From: Nocardia vinacea NBRC 16497
Lineage (GTDB): Bacteria; Actinomycetota; Actinomycetes; Mycobacteriales; Mycobacteriaceae
Reading direction: 5' to 3'
Assembly: GCF_000308835.1 (NCBI RefSeq)
Contig: NZ_BAGN01000079.1
Coordinates: 1-40,477 of the forward strand
DNA length: 40,477 nt
Made by a program: the position numbers and the translations under genes. A model generated the notes under the pieces. That model was not told where the DNA came from. It did not search any database and was given only the letters and a program-made list of their open reading frames with translations. Below, piece by piece: positions 16,953-25,267 of the stretch; position 1 is the first letter of the stretch; each line of letters opens with the position of its first letter.

Positions 16953-18968
16953 ATGACTCCCGGCGAGCCGGCCGCGCGCGACCGCAAACGGCACGGTAGG
17001 CACTACACGCCACCCGCCCTGGCGCGCTTTCTCGCGCAGCGGCTGCTCGAACATGCGCCGCTGCCAGCCGATGTCGGGTTGTCGGGAGCCGCTCGTGCTG
17101 TGGCGCCGGACGTGCGGGCGGCAGTGCCGGGACCTGGTCAGCAGGCGCGACGGGCCGCGCTATCCGGGACCGGGACGCCTGATGGAGAGGTGCGGGACAC
17201 GGCAGCACTGGGCGCTGGAGCGCGGGAGGCCGGGGTCAGTGCGCCGAGCGGAGGGGTGCTACAGGTGCTCGATCCGGCCTGTGGGGACGGTGAGCTGCTG
17301 CTCGCGCTGGATCAGGTTGCGGGGGAGTTGGTGCCGGGGGTGCGGGTGGAATTGGTGGGGTACGACCTGGATGCGGCCGGGGTGGCGGTGGCGCGGGAGC
17401 GGGCGGTGGCCGCGGGGGTCGCGATCGAGTGGCATATCGGGGATTTCCTGACCGAATCGGCGGGGATCGCGGCGGGGTCGTTCGATGCGATCATCACCAA
17501 TCCGCCCTATGTGCGGACTCAGCAGTTGGGTGGGCCGACCGCGCAGTTGCTGAGCAAGCAGTTCGGGTTGCAGGGGCGGATCGATCTCACCCACCCGTTC
17601 GTCGCGGTCGCGCCACGGCTGCTGCGGTCGGGTGGGGTACTCGGGTTGCTGTGTGCCAATCGGTTTCTCACCACCAAGGCCGGTGCGAATATTCGGAGCC
17701 TGCTGCGCACCGAGTTGGCTCCGGTCGAACTGTATGACCTCGGCGATACGAAGTTGTTCGAGGCGGCGGTGCTGCCCGCGGTCACCATCGCCACCCGGAC
17801 GGCAGCCCGCGCGGTCTGCCGCTATGTTTCGGCCTACGAGGTCGATGCCGCCGAAATCGTCGGCGGAACAGATCTTTTCGAGGCGCTGGCGGCCGAACAC
17901 AGTCACTGTATCGAGCACTGCGGGCGCACTTTCGCGGTCGAGGTCGGTACGTTGGCGACGGGCGATCGGGCTGTGATCCGTGGGGCACCCGGCGATCAGA
18001 TAACGGGTGATCGAGCAAACCGCAGCGATCCGGTGGTATCGGGCCCGGGAGTTGCCTGGCGGGTCGCCGCTTCCGATCGTGGTGACGATGTGGACGCACC
18101 GAAAACCGTTGCTGGTGACGCGGACGGGCACAGCGGCGCGTGGCGGATGTCCCGGCCGGAGGTCGACAGGTGGTTGGCCGAGGTGGAGGCGGGGACTTGG
18201 CGGACATTCGGCGCCGTCGGGCGGATTCGGGTGGGGATCAAGACAACTGCGGATCGGGTATTCATATCCGATCGGTGGGGGGAGGTTCGGCCGCGGCCCG
18301 AGGGAGAGTTGTTATTCGATTTGATCACCCATCAAGATGTCGATCCGTGGCGGATCTCGCGGGAGCGCAACGTACAGGTGCTATATCCGTACGACACGGC
18401 TCAGCCTGCGCGGATGCCGGTTGACCTGCGAGAATTTCCCGGGACCGCGGCATATTTGGAGTCACATCGGGAGACGTTGGCCGGCCGGAAGTATCTGACC
18501 GACAGCGGCAGGGAGTGGTTCGAGATCTGGGTGCCGCAGCGACCGCATCTGTGGCGGGTGCCCAAGGTGGTCTTTCCCGATATCAGCGAGCGGCCGCGAT
18601 TCGCCTTGGATCGGTCCGGGGCGGTGGTGAACGGGGATTGCTATTGGATGTCGCTGGCCGATCTCGGGGTGGACGGCGCCGCGGAGCGGTTGGCGTATTT
18701 GCTGATGGGCGTCGCGAATTCGGCGCTGGGCCTGCGGTTCTACGATGCGGTGTGCGGGAATCGGCTGTATTCGGGTAGGCGGCGGTGGATCACCCAGTAT
18801 GTGTCGCGGCTGCCGCTGCCGGATCCGACCACGATGCGGGCGGGTGGCGTCGTCGAACTGGTACGGGAATTCATCGAAGACGGCAGGGAGCCCGACGCGA
18901 ATTCGCTCCGCTTGCTCGATGAATGGGTGGCGGCCGCCTTCGGCACCCGGATGTTCGAGATGCGTTGA
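16953..18968 (+). CDS. Adenine-N6 DNA methyltransferase, Eco57I/TaqI-like, orphan
   Basis: A 671-aa protein. It has motif X (RHYTPPALARFLAQRLLE, residues 17-34), motif I DPACGDGELL (107-116) for S-adenosylmethionine, and motif IV NPPY (183-186), the catalytic motif of adenine-N6 (gamma-class) methyltransferases. The C-terminal half (about 390-671) resembles the TaqI-like target-recognition domain, starting near VGIKTTADRVFI. Two low-complexity, Gly/Ala/Asp-rich inserts (35-100 and 335-390) interrupt the usual layout. No nuclease motif (PD-ExK) is seen and no restriction gene is adjacent. A CAGAAT seven bases before the ATG may be a leaderless -10. The methylation target is unknown. Confidence 0.85.
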   Translation: MTPGEPAARDRKRHGRHYTPPALARFLAQRLLEHAPLPADVGLSGAARAVAPDVRAAVPGPGQQARRAALSGTGTPDGEVRDTAALGAGAREAGVSAPSGGVLQVLDPACGDGELLLALDQVAGELVPGVRVELVGYDLDAAGVAVARERAVAAGVAIEWHIGDFLTESAGIAAGSFDAIITNPPYVRTQQLGGPTAQLLSKQFGLQGRIDLTHPFVAVAPRLLRSGGVLGLLCANRFLTTKAGANIRSLLRTELAPVELYDLGDTKLFEAAVLPAVTIATRTAARAVCRYVSAYEVDAAEIVGGTDLFEALAAEHSHCIEHCGRTFAVEVGTLATGDRAVIRGAPGDQITGDRANRSDPVVSGPGVAWRVAASDRGDDVDAPKTVAGDADGHSGAWRMSRPEVDRWLAEVEAGTWRTFGAVGRIRVGIKTTADRVFISDRWGEVRPRPEGELLFDLITHQDVDPWRISRERNVQVLYPYDTAQPARMPVDLREFPGTAAYLESHRETLAGRKYLTDSGREWFEIWVPQRPHLWRVPKVVFPDISERPRFALDRSGAVVNGDCYWMSLADLGVDGAAERLAYLLMGVANSALGLRFYDAVCGNRLYSGRRRWITQYVSRLPLPDPTTMRAGGVVELVREFIEDGREPDANSLRLLDEWVAAAFGTRMFEMR

Positions 18969-18969
18969 G

Positions 18970-19590
18970 TTATGCGGTGGCCCGGACACCGACCATCGGC
19001 AGCAACGTGCGTCGCGCGAAATTCCGACCCGCCGCCACATCATCGATCGGGATGAGCCCATCGGGCGTCAATGCCAGCGACAGTGCCAGCCGCGCCATGA
19101 TCTCGGCGACGAGTTCGAAGTCGAAATCGTCATCCGCACCGCTGCGGAGTTCGCGCAGTTTCTCCGCCAGATAGGTGCGCCCGACCGCGATGATCGGTCC
19201 GGCCTCGGTGGTCAATCGGGGCAGGATGAGATCGGGTTCGGTGCGCAACAGCCGCCGCAACAGCTCGTTGCCCGCGATCGCGGTGATGACCGCGACGAAG
19301 ATCTCGATCAGTTGTTCCTCGACGCCGTCGACCTTCTGCACCCGCTTATCGATCTCGGCGACGAAACGCTGCGCCTCGCGCACGCTGACCGCCTCGACCA
19401 GATCGTTCTTCGATTCGAAGCGGCGATACAGGGTGGCCGGGCTGATGCCGGCGCGCCGGGCGATCTCGCCCATGCTGGTGCGTTTGATGCCGAAGTCCAG
19501 GAACGCCGACAGCGCGCTCTCCAGCAGCTTCTCACCATCGCTGACGGGCTTTTCCAAGATGCGCTGGAGGATGGGCGGAACGGTCGGCAT
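18970..19590 (-). CDS. TetR/AcrR-family transcriptional regulator
   Basis: A regulator of about 206 aa. The N-terminal helix-turn-helix is typical: SALSAFLDFGIKRTSMGEIA then RRAGISPATLYRRFESKNDL. The C-terminal ligand domain is helical and not assignable. I chose the ATG at 19588-19590, which has GGAG five bases upstream; an alternative ATG at 19663-19665 adds 25 residues but has a weak ribosome site. The stop lies just one base beyond the convergent methyltransferase stop. Its target is unknown; the 61-aa gene and the methyltransferase are the nearest candidates. Confidence 0.85.
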   Translation of the reverse strand: MPTVPPILQRILEKPVSDGEKLLESALSAFLDFGIKRTSMGEIARRAGISPATLYRRFESKNDLVEAVSVREAQRFVAEIDKRVQKVDGVEEQLIEIFVAVITAIAGNELLRRLLRTEPDLILPRLTTEAGPIIAVGRTYLAEKLRELRSGADDDFDFELVAEIMARLALSLALTPDGLIPIDDVAAGRNFARRTLLPMVGVRATA

Positions 19591-19737
19591 CGAAGCTCCA
19601 GTCGAATCGGCTCGGGACGCCGATGGTGTCTTGGCGTCACGACGGTGCGGGTGAGTGCCGTTCATTATTTCACCGGGTCGCGGCGGTTCGACCGCGGATC
19701 GGCACCAGAGCTCGACCGACGACAGGCGGATGCGCGA

Positions 19738-19923
19738 CTATGTGCGCGGCAGATCCAGTTCCGCCATCTCCTTTTCGATCGCATTGGCGGCGAAATCCAC
19801 TCCACTGGAGCGCAACTCGTGTACTCGCCGCTGTAGCGCCTCGATCCCACCCGGCTGGGCCGCGATATCGGCCACGCTGATCCGCCCCGACGGCTGGTGC
19901 ATACTTTGCTGCACGTACGCCAC
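19738..19923 (-). CDS. Small conserved-looking protein, 61 aa, unknown function
   Basis: A GTG at 19921-19923 preceded by a perfect AGGAGGT ribosome site (six-base spacing) opens a 61-codon frame. The product is hydrophilic. Its middle and end are predicted helical (GGIEALQRRVHELRSSGVDF, then an acidic AIEKEMAELDL). The frame runs upstream to 20034, but that part lacks coding character. It resembles no family I can name. The excellent ribosome site and the coherent amphipathic composition are the evidence that it is real. It is upstream of the TetR gene on the same strand. Confidence 0.65.
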   Translation of the reverse strand: MAYVQQSMHQPSGRISVADIAAQPGGIEALQRRVHELRSSGVDFAANAIEKEMAELDLPRT

Positions 19924-20089
19924 CGTGTTACCTCCTGCCTGCACGCTCCGCGGCCGCCATCCCGGTGGGCTCGCCCTCCGCGCTGCAGACCACTCGACAG
20001 CTGTGTCGGCGGGAGACCCCGGGATACCGGGCACGCTGGCAGAATGCTATCAGCGATTTAGTTTGGTCAATTGATCAGTGTGCTCTGTC

Positions 20090-20605
20090 TCACACCTGTT
20101 TCGCGTCTCGGTGGTTGGCCATGTTGTGTAGGTAGACAGCGCTATTCAATCGGATGCCGTCCTGCTCGGCCTCGTTCAACTCGCGACGCACCTTGCCGGG
20201 CACACCCGCGACCAGCGAGCCGGGCGGAATCTGCGCGCCCTCCGGAATCAGCGCATTGGCGGCGATCAGACTGCCCGCGCCGATGAACGCGCCATTGAGC
20301 ACCGTGGCGCCCATGCCGACGAGCACATCGTCGCCGACGGTGCAGCCGTGCAGGATCGCATTGTGTCCTACCGAAACTCCGGTGCCGACGGTGAGCGGGA
20401 AGCCGGGGTCGGCGTGCAGTACGCAGCCGTCCTGGATGTTGGTGCGCGCGCCGACGCTGATCGCCTCGAGGTCGCCGCGCAGTACGGCGCTGTACCAGAT
20501 GCTCACCTCGGCGGCGAGTTGCACGCGTCCGATTACGGTGGCGTTCGGTGCGATCCACGCGGTCTCGTCGATTTCGGGCGTATGTCCGCTTACCTCGATC
20601 CTCAT
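20090..20605 (-). CDS. Gamma-carbonic-anhydrase-like hexapeptide-repeat protein
   Basis: A 171-aa left-handed beta-helix protein of the YrdA/PaaY/CaiE group. Hexapeptide repeats run through residues 15-125 (for example APNATVIGRVQLAAEVSIWY and GDDVLVGMGATVLNGAFIG). Metal-binding histidines expected for the gamma class are present in VLHADPG and VGHNAILHG. The C-terminus has a helix that packs on the trimer. Activity may be carbonic anhydrase or thioesterase; the sequence does not decide. Start ATG at 20603-20605 has a leaderless-type -10 (TATGTT) six bases upstream. Confidence 0.88.
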   Translation of the reverse strand: MRIEVSGHTPEIDETAWIAPNATVIGRVQLAAEVSIWYSAVLRGDLEAISVGARTNIQDGCVLHADPGFPLTVGTGVSVGHNAILHGCTVGDDVLVGMGATVLNGAFIGAGSLIAANALIPEGAQIPPGSLVAGVPGKVRRELNEAEQDGIRLNSAVYLHNMANHRDAKQV

Positions 20606-20611
20606 GCCGAA

Positions 20612-20617
20612 AACATA
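20612..20617 (-). promoter_or_regulatory. -10 element TATGTT of a leaderless gene
   Basis: Read on the minus strand, TATGTT ends six bases before the ATG at 20605, and no ribosome site lies between. Confidence 0.5.
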
Positions 20618-20669
20618 GGGGGACGGAAAGCGGCGGAGTCTGCGGGGTGGGCGAACACAGCCGGAGCTG

Positions 20670-21629
20670 CTACTCCGCCGGGACCGGTGTGCCCGAGAAC
20701 AGCGCGCGGTGCGCGGCCGGGCTGGTGCCGAGGATGCGGTGGAAGTGGTGGCGCAGGCTGACCGCGGTGCCGAAGCCGGTCTCGGCGGCAATCCGATCCA
20801 TGGTGTCGGTGGTGGATTCCAGCAGCAGCCGCGCGCGGTCGGCGCGTTGTTGCAGCAACCATTGCTGCGGACTGTTTCCGGTGCGTTCGCGGAAGCGGCG
20901 GGTGAAGGTGCGTCGCGACATGAGCGCGATGCGAGCCCAATTGTCCAGGTCGATCGGTTCGCCGAGATTCGTTCGCGCCCAGACCATTGCGCGTTCGATC
21001 GGATCATCGTCGGCGGCTTCGGGTACGGCGACCGGTATGTACTGGGCCTGGGAGCCGCTGCGATGCGGGGCGGTCACCAGCGACCTGGCCAGTTCGGTGG
21101 CGGCCCGGCTGCCGAGGTCGTCGCGGACCAGGTGCAGGCAGCAGTCGAGTGCGGCGGCGACGCCCGCGGAAGTGACGATATCCCCGAGGTCGGTCCAGAG
21201 GGTATCGGCGCGGACCCGGACCTTCGGATAGGTCGCGGCCAAATCGGCGGCCGCGGCCCAGTGGGTGGTGATTTCCCGACCGTCCGCCAGACCGCTCGCG
21301 GCCACCGCGAAGGAGCCCAGACACAGGCCGACGATCCTGGCACCCCTGGCGTGAGCTCGATGCAGTGCGTCGCGCAGTTCCGCCGAGATGCTCATATCGC
21401 GCTGCCAGCTCGGGATCACCACCATGTCGGCGCGCTCGAAGGCGTCGAGTCCGGTCTTCACGACGATGTCGAAACCAGCCGGGGTCCGTAGGGTGCCGGG
21501 ATTTTCAGCGCATACCTCGACGCGATAGTCGGGTGTGCCCTCGGTGCCGACCCGGCCGAAGACCAGCGTCGGTACCGACAGATGGAAGGGGATAACCCCG
21601 TCGAAGGCCAGAGCGGCGACGGAACGCAT
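20670..21629 (-). CDS. GlxA-type transcriptional regulator (DJ-1/PfpI domain + AraC helix-turn-helix)
   Basis: A 319-aa regulator. Residues 1-180 form a DJ-1/PfpI-like amidotransferase fold, with the nucleophile-elbow cysteine in IVGLCLGSFAVA. Residues about 215-315 form the AraC double helix-turn-helix (ARIALMSRRTFTRRFRERTG and IAAETGFGTAVSLRHHFHRI). Members respond to quaternary amines, amino acids or aldehydes. It is divergent from the metallo-hydrolase gene across 71 bases holding a direct repeat, which points to regulation of that neighbour. A TAAGAT six bases upstream of the ATG suggests a leaderless transcript. Confidence 0.9.
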   Translation of the reverse strand: MRSVAALAFDGVIPFHLSVPTLVFGRVGTEGTPDYRVEVCAENPGTLRTPAGFDIVVKTGLDAFERADMVVIPSWQRDMSISAELRDALHRAHARGARIVGLCLGSFAVAASGLADGREITTHWAAAADLAATYPKVRVRADTLWTDLGDIVTSAGVAAALDCCLHLVRDDLGSRAATELARSLVTAPHRSGSQAQYIPVAVPEAADDDPIERAMVWARTNLGEPIDLDNWARIALMSRRTFTRRFRERTGNSPQQWLLQQRADRARLLLESTTDTMDRIAAETGFGTAVSLRHHFHRILGTSPAAHRALFSGTPVPAE

Positions 21630-21635
21630 GGCCCG

Positions 21636-21641
21636 ATCTTA
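21636..21641 (-). promoter_or_regulatory. -10 element TAAGAT of the GlxA-type regulator
   Basis: On the minus strand TAAGAT ends six bases before the ATG at 21629, the same geometry as several other genes in this window. Confidence 0.5.
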
Positions 21642-21664
21642 TCGCTAAGCGGCTCGCGGGCCAC

Positions 21665-21698
21665 TATTGATCGAATATCGGGGCGACAAATATTGATC
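21665..21698. promoter_or_regulatory. Direct repeat TATTGATC x2 in the divergent promoter
   Basis: TATTGATC occurs at 21665-21672 and again at 21691-21698, 26 bases apart (about 2.5 helix turns), in the short region between the GlxA-type regulator and the metallo-hydrolase. AraC-type regulators often bind direct repeats, so this is a candidate operator. Confidence 0.45.
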
Positions 21699-21700
21699 CC

Positions 21701-22468
21701 ATGACCGAGACGATTGCACGCACCACCATCGAAGCCCTGCATATCGGCGGGCCCACCCTGCGCTTCCGGTACGGCACCCTGACGTGGCTGACCGATCCCA
21801 CCTTCGACGCTCCGGGTGACTACCCCGGCCCGATCACGCTGCACAAGCTCACCGGCCCTGCTGTTTCGGTGGACCAGGTGGGTCCGGTGGACGTCGTGTT
21901 GCTGTCGCACGACCAGCACGACGACAATTTGGATCACTCCGGCCGTGAATTCCTCTCGACAGTACCGACCGTCTTGTCGACGCCGGATGCCGCCGATCGC
22001 ATCGAAGGTGTTCGGGGACTGGCGAATTGGGAGACCGTCACGTTGGGTGAGGTGCGCGTGACGGCGGTGCCCGCACTGCACGGGCCCGAGGGGTGTGAGT
22101 CGCAGACCGGCGTGGTCACCGGGTTCGTATTGCAGGCCGAGGGGCTGCCGACCGTGTACGTATCGGGTGACAATGCCTCGGTCGAGGTCGTCGAGCAGAT
22201 CGTGGCGCGGATCGGCCGGATCGATATCGCGATTCTGTTCGCCGGTGCCGCGAATGTCGGCCGGTTCGGCGATATCGATCTCACCCTGAACGCCCGTACC
22301 GCGGTGCAGGCCGCCGAGGCGTTGGGTGATGCGGTGATCGTGCCGGTGCATGCCGAGGGATGGGCGCATTTCAGTGAGACGCTCGAGCGCTTGGAGCGGA
22401 ATTTCGGGTACGCCGGGCGGGGCGAGCAGCTTCGCATTCCGAAGCTGGGTGAGACGTTCACTGTGTGA
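21701..22468 (+). CDS. Metallo-beta-lactamase-fold hydrolase (UlaG-like)
   Basis: A 255-aa hydrolase of the metallo-beta-lactamase superfamily. The metal motif is read as VLLSHDQHDDNLD (His70, His73, Asp75): the spacing is stretched and the final His is Asn compared with the classical HxHxDH. Later ligands appear in PALHGPEG, VSGDNAS and PVHAEGW. The absence of a signal peptide suggests a cytosolic role. It is divergent from, and probably controlled by, the GlxA-type regulator. The substrate is unknown; the altered motif may mean one metal or a different ligand set. Confidence 0.85.
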   Translation: MTETIARTTIEALHIGGPTLRFRYGTLTWLTDPTFDAPGDYPGPITLHKLTGPAVSVDQVGPVDVVLLSHDQHDDNLDHSGREFLSTVPTVLSTPDAADRIEGVRGLANWETVTLGEVRVTAVPALHGPEGCESQTGVVTGFVLQAEGLPTVYVSGDNASVEVVEQIVARIGRIDIAILFAGAANVGRFGDIDLTLNARTAVQAAEALGDAVIVPVHAEGWAHFSETLERLERNFGYAGRGEQLRIPKLGETFTV

Positions 22469-22543
22469 GTGCCCTCGGAAAACCGGCGGGCGCTCAGCGC
22501 GGCGTTGATGGCGCCGGGACCATTGGTGGTCCACGATGGCGAT

Positions 22544-23659
22544 ATGAGGATCGCAGTTCCGCGGGAGGTCAAGGAGCAGGAGTTTCGAGTGGCACTGACC
22601 CCGGCCGGTGCCGGGGAACTGGTGCGGCACGGGCACGAAGTGCTGATCCAGGCCGGTGCGGGGGTGGGGTCCGGATTTTCGGATGCGGATTATGTCGCCG
22701 CCGGTGCTCGGATGGTGCCCGCCGCCGAGCAGGTGTGGTGGGAGGGCGAGTTGGTTCTGAAGGTCAAGGAGCCGATGGCCCTGGAGTATCCGCGGCTGCG
22801 GCGGGAGCAGGTGCTGTTCACCTATCTGCATCTGGCCGCGTCGCGCGAGTGCACCGATGCGATTCTGCGGTCCGGAATCACCGCGATCGCCTATGAGACG
22901 GTGCGGGCGGCGGACGGGTCGCTACCGCTGCTCGCGCCGATGAGCGAGGTCGCGGGCAAGCTCGGCCCACAGGTCGGCGCGTATCACCTGATGGCGCCGC
23001 TCGGCGGTGCCGGGCTATTGCTCGGTGGGGTACCTGGTGTGCTTCCGGCCGATGTGGTGGTGCTCGGCGGCGGTGTCGCGGGGACGAACGCGGCCACCGT
23101 CGCGGCCGGGATGGGCGCGAAAGTCACTGTGCTGGATACGAATTTGACGCGACTGCGCGAGCTCGACGCGCGGTTCGAAGGGCGCATCTCGACGGTGGCC
23201 TCGAATACGGTCGAGGTCGAACGGGCTGTGCTGGCGGCGGATCTCGTCATCGGTTCGGTGCTGGTGCCTGGCGCGCGGGCGCCGAAGCTGGTGTCCGAGG
23301 AACTGGTTCGCGGTATGCGGCCAGGATCGGTGCTGGTGGATATCGCCATCGATCAGGGCGGGTGCTTCGCCGGTTCACATCCGACGACGCATGCGAATCC
23401 CACATTCCGCGTGGCTGATTCGCTGTACTACTGTGTGGCGAATATGCCGGGTGCGGTCCCGCACACCGCGACCGTGGCGCTCACCAATGCCACTCTGCCG
23501 TATGTGCGGGCGATCGCCGACCACGGGTGGCGGGAGGCGTGCACGGTGCATCCCGATCTCGCGCACGGGGTCACCGCGGATAAAGGGCGGTTGTTTTCGG
23601 CAGAGGTTGCGGCGGCGCACGGATATTCGATGCCCGAGCCGGTTGGGTTGGCGGGCTGA
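22544..23659 (+). CDS. ald: Alanine dehydrogenase
   Basis: A 371-aa NAD-dependent enzyme interconverting L-alanine and pyruvate plus ammonia, the same length as M. tuberculosis Ald. Catalytic Lys75 (LKVKEP) and His96 (TYLHLAAS) are at the same positions, the Rossmann motif is VVLGGGVAGTNAA near residue 175, and VLVDIAIDQGGCF is conserved. The frame opens 25 codons earlier, but the ATG at 22544 gives the conserved N-terminus (MRIAVPREVK). A weak leaderless-type -10 (CACGAT) ends six bases before it. No AldR-type Lrp regulator gene is adjacent, unlike in mycobacteria. Confidence 0.95.
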   Translation: MRIAVPREVKEQEFRVALTPAGAGELVRHGHEVLIQAGAGVGSGFSDADYVAAGARMVPAAEQVWWEGELVLKVKEPMALEYPRLRREQVLFTYLHLAASRECTDAILRSGITAIAYETVRAADGSLPLLAPMSEVAGKLGPQVGAYHLMAPLGGAGLLLGGVPGVLPADVVVLGGGVAGTNAATVAAGMGAKVTVLDTNLTRLRELDARFEGRISTVASNTVEVERAVLAADLVIGSVLVPGARAPKLVSEELVRGMRPGSVLVDIAIDQGGCFAGSHPTTHANPTFRVADSLYYCVANMPGAVPHTATVALTNATLPYVRAIADHGWREACTVHPDLAHGVTADKGRLFSAEVAAAHGYSMPEPVGLAG

Positions 23660-23708
23660 CGTGGTGCGATGGTGGTTCCGCGGACGCGCGATGAGAAGGG
23701 CGAAAGCG

Positions 23709-25226
23709 GTGACTGCGGAATACCTCCGGCGGGTAGTGGTGATCGCATTGCTGCTGGTGCTGTTGCCTTCGGTCGGCACTGCGGTTGCGGCACCGGCGGC
23801 GGAGGGCGTCGATCCGGCGGCGGTGGATCGGTATATGTCCGAATACCTTTCCCGGACACGGTTGCCGGGGGCTTCGATCGCCATTACCCATGGGGATCGG
23901 GTGGTGTATGTCGCGGGGTACGGTCACGATTCGAGCGGTGCGGCGATCAGCGCGACGTCGCGCATGCCGATCGCCTCGGTGAGCAAGTCCATGACGGCGT
24001 TGGCCGTGATGCAGTTGGTCGATGCGGGCAGGGTGCGGCTCGACGCGCCGGTGCGTGAGTACCTCGACGACTTTCGGTTGGCCGATTCGCGCGGTGATCG
24101 GATCACCGTGCGGGAGTTGTTGAATCAGACGTCCGGAATGTCGGATACCGCATTTCCCGACCTGCGGCGGCCACAGGCGGATTCGCTGGCCGGGGCGGTC
24201 GCTCGACTACATGCGGCGAAACTTGCCGCCGATCCGGGGACGGAATTCCATTATCACAACCCGAACTACCAGGTGGCCGCTCGGCTGGTAGAGGTGGTCA
24301 GCGGGGAACCGTTCGCGGAATATATGCGGCGAAATGTATTCGGGCCCATCGGGATGCGCGACAGCACGACGGTGAATTCGCCGCGCGCCGCCGAGGATGT
24401 GACGCACGGATACATTCGGGTATACGGCCTCGCGATACCGGTTGCCGAGCCTGATTGGTTCGTCGGCGGTAGCCACGGTGTTATCACCACGGCCGCCGAT
24501 CTGGCCGCGTGGCTGATCACCCAGAACAACGGTGGCGTGGCACCGGACGGGCACCGGGTGGTGTCCGCGGCGGCGGTGACCGAGATGCACACACCCTCGG
24601 GAGTCGGTGACGACGAATACGGAATGGGTTGGCAGCGCGAACAATCCGATCAGATCGTGCACTACGGTGACTGGTTCACCTACACCGCCGCGCAGGTCCT
24701 GGTGCCCGACACCGGCTACGGGATCGCTGTCATAGCCGATACCGGCTTGGCGCTCGAGGACGATCCCAGAGTCATCGCGCAAGGCTTGGTCGAGCTGACC
24801 CGGGGCGAGTCACCGGATGTGCACCGCCCGTGGGGCATCTACGCCGACTGGGGTATGGCACTGCTGACGCTCGCGACTCTCGCTCTCGGTGTGCTCTGCC
24901 TGGTGCGATCGCGCCGCTGGGTCGATCGCACCAGGCAGAGCACCCGGTCCAGCTGGCTGATCGCCCTGCGCCAACTGCCGTATCTCGCCCCGATCCCGAT
25001 CCTCTTCGCGCTACCACAGCTCGCGGGTCTGGTCTTCCGCGGCCGGGCCCCGACTTTCCTCCAGGTGACCTACGTTTGGCCTGGTCTCGTGGTATTTCTC
25101 GGCATTGCCGCGTTGGCGGGCGCGGGTGTCCTTCTCGCTCGCGGTGTGTGGCTCGTCATATCGCGGCGCAATCGATCCGGGACCGATGTCGAGCGAGAAG
25201 CGCCCGTGGACCGAGCGCCCGCCTAG
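23709..25226 (+). CDS. Serine beta-lactamase-like hydrolase with C-terminal membrane domain
   Basis: A protein of about 505 aa. A signal peptide or anchor (residues 5-28) leads into a class C beta-lactamase/DD-peptidase fold with SxxK at 90-93 (SVSK), YxN at 182-184 (YHN) and an HxG motif at 318-320 (HYG, in the KTG position). After residue 375 three membrane segments follow (about 380-400, 424-444, 456-485), a layout seen in membrane-bound D-aminopeptidase/esterase-like proteins. Starts at 23661 or 23691 are possible; the GTG at 23709 has an AAGGG site. It follows ald by 49 bases. Substrate (peptidoglycan peptide, D-amino-acid ester or other ester) is unknown. Confidence 0.85.
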   Translation: MTAEYLRRVVVIALLLVLLPSVGTAVAAPAAEGVDPAAVDRYMSEYLSRTRLPGASIAITHGDRVVYVAGYGHDSSGAAISATSRMPIASVSKSMTALAVMQLVDAGRVRLDAPVREYLDDFRLADSRGDRITVRELLNQTSGMSDTAFPDLRRPQADSLAGAVARLHAAKLAADPGTEFHYHNPNYQVAARLVEVVSGEPFAEYMRRNVFGPIGMRDSTTVNSPRAAEDVTHGYIRVYGLAIPVAEPDWFVGGSHGVITTAADLAAWLITQNNGGVAPDGHRVVSAAAVTEMHTPSGVGDDEYGMGWQREQSDQIVHYGDWFTYTAAQVLVPDTGYGIAVIADTGLALEDDPRVIAQGLVELTRGESPDVHRPWGIYADWGMALLTLATLALGVLCLVRSRRWVDRTRQSTRSSWLIALRQLPYLAPIPILFALPQLAGLVFRGRAPTFLQVTYVWPGLVVFLGIAALAGAGVLLARGVWLVISRRNRSGTDVEREAPVDRAPA

Positions 25227-25232
25227 CCGGCA

Positions 25233-25262
25233 GCGGCCCGCACATCGAAATGTGCGGGCCGC
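25233..25262. terminator. Bidirectional terminator hairpin, 13-bp stem with CGAA loop
   Basis: GCGGCCCGCACAT (25233-25245) and its perfect inverse (25250-25262) flank a CGAA tetraloop. It lies exactly between two convergent genes (stops at 25226 and 25268), so it can serve both. Confidence 0.8.
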
Positions 25263-25267
25263 GTGGG

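Noticed and set aside
20035..20089. Imperfect palindrome GTCAATTGATC as a TetR operator
   Set aside because: The symmetry is only about five bases per arm, and the site is not at a promoter of the TetR gene; too weak to report as a feature.
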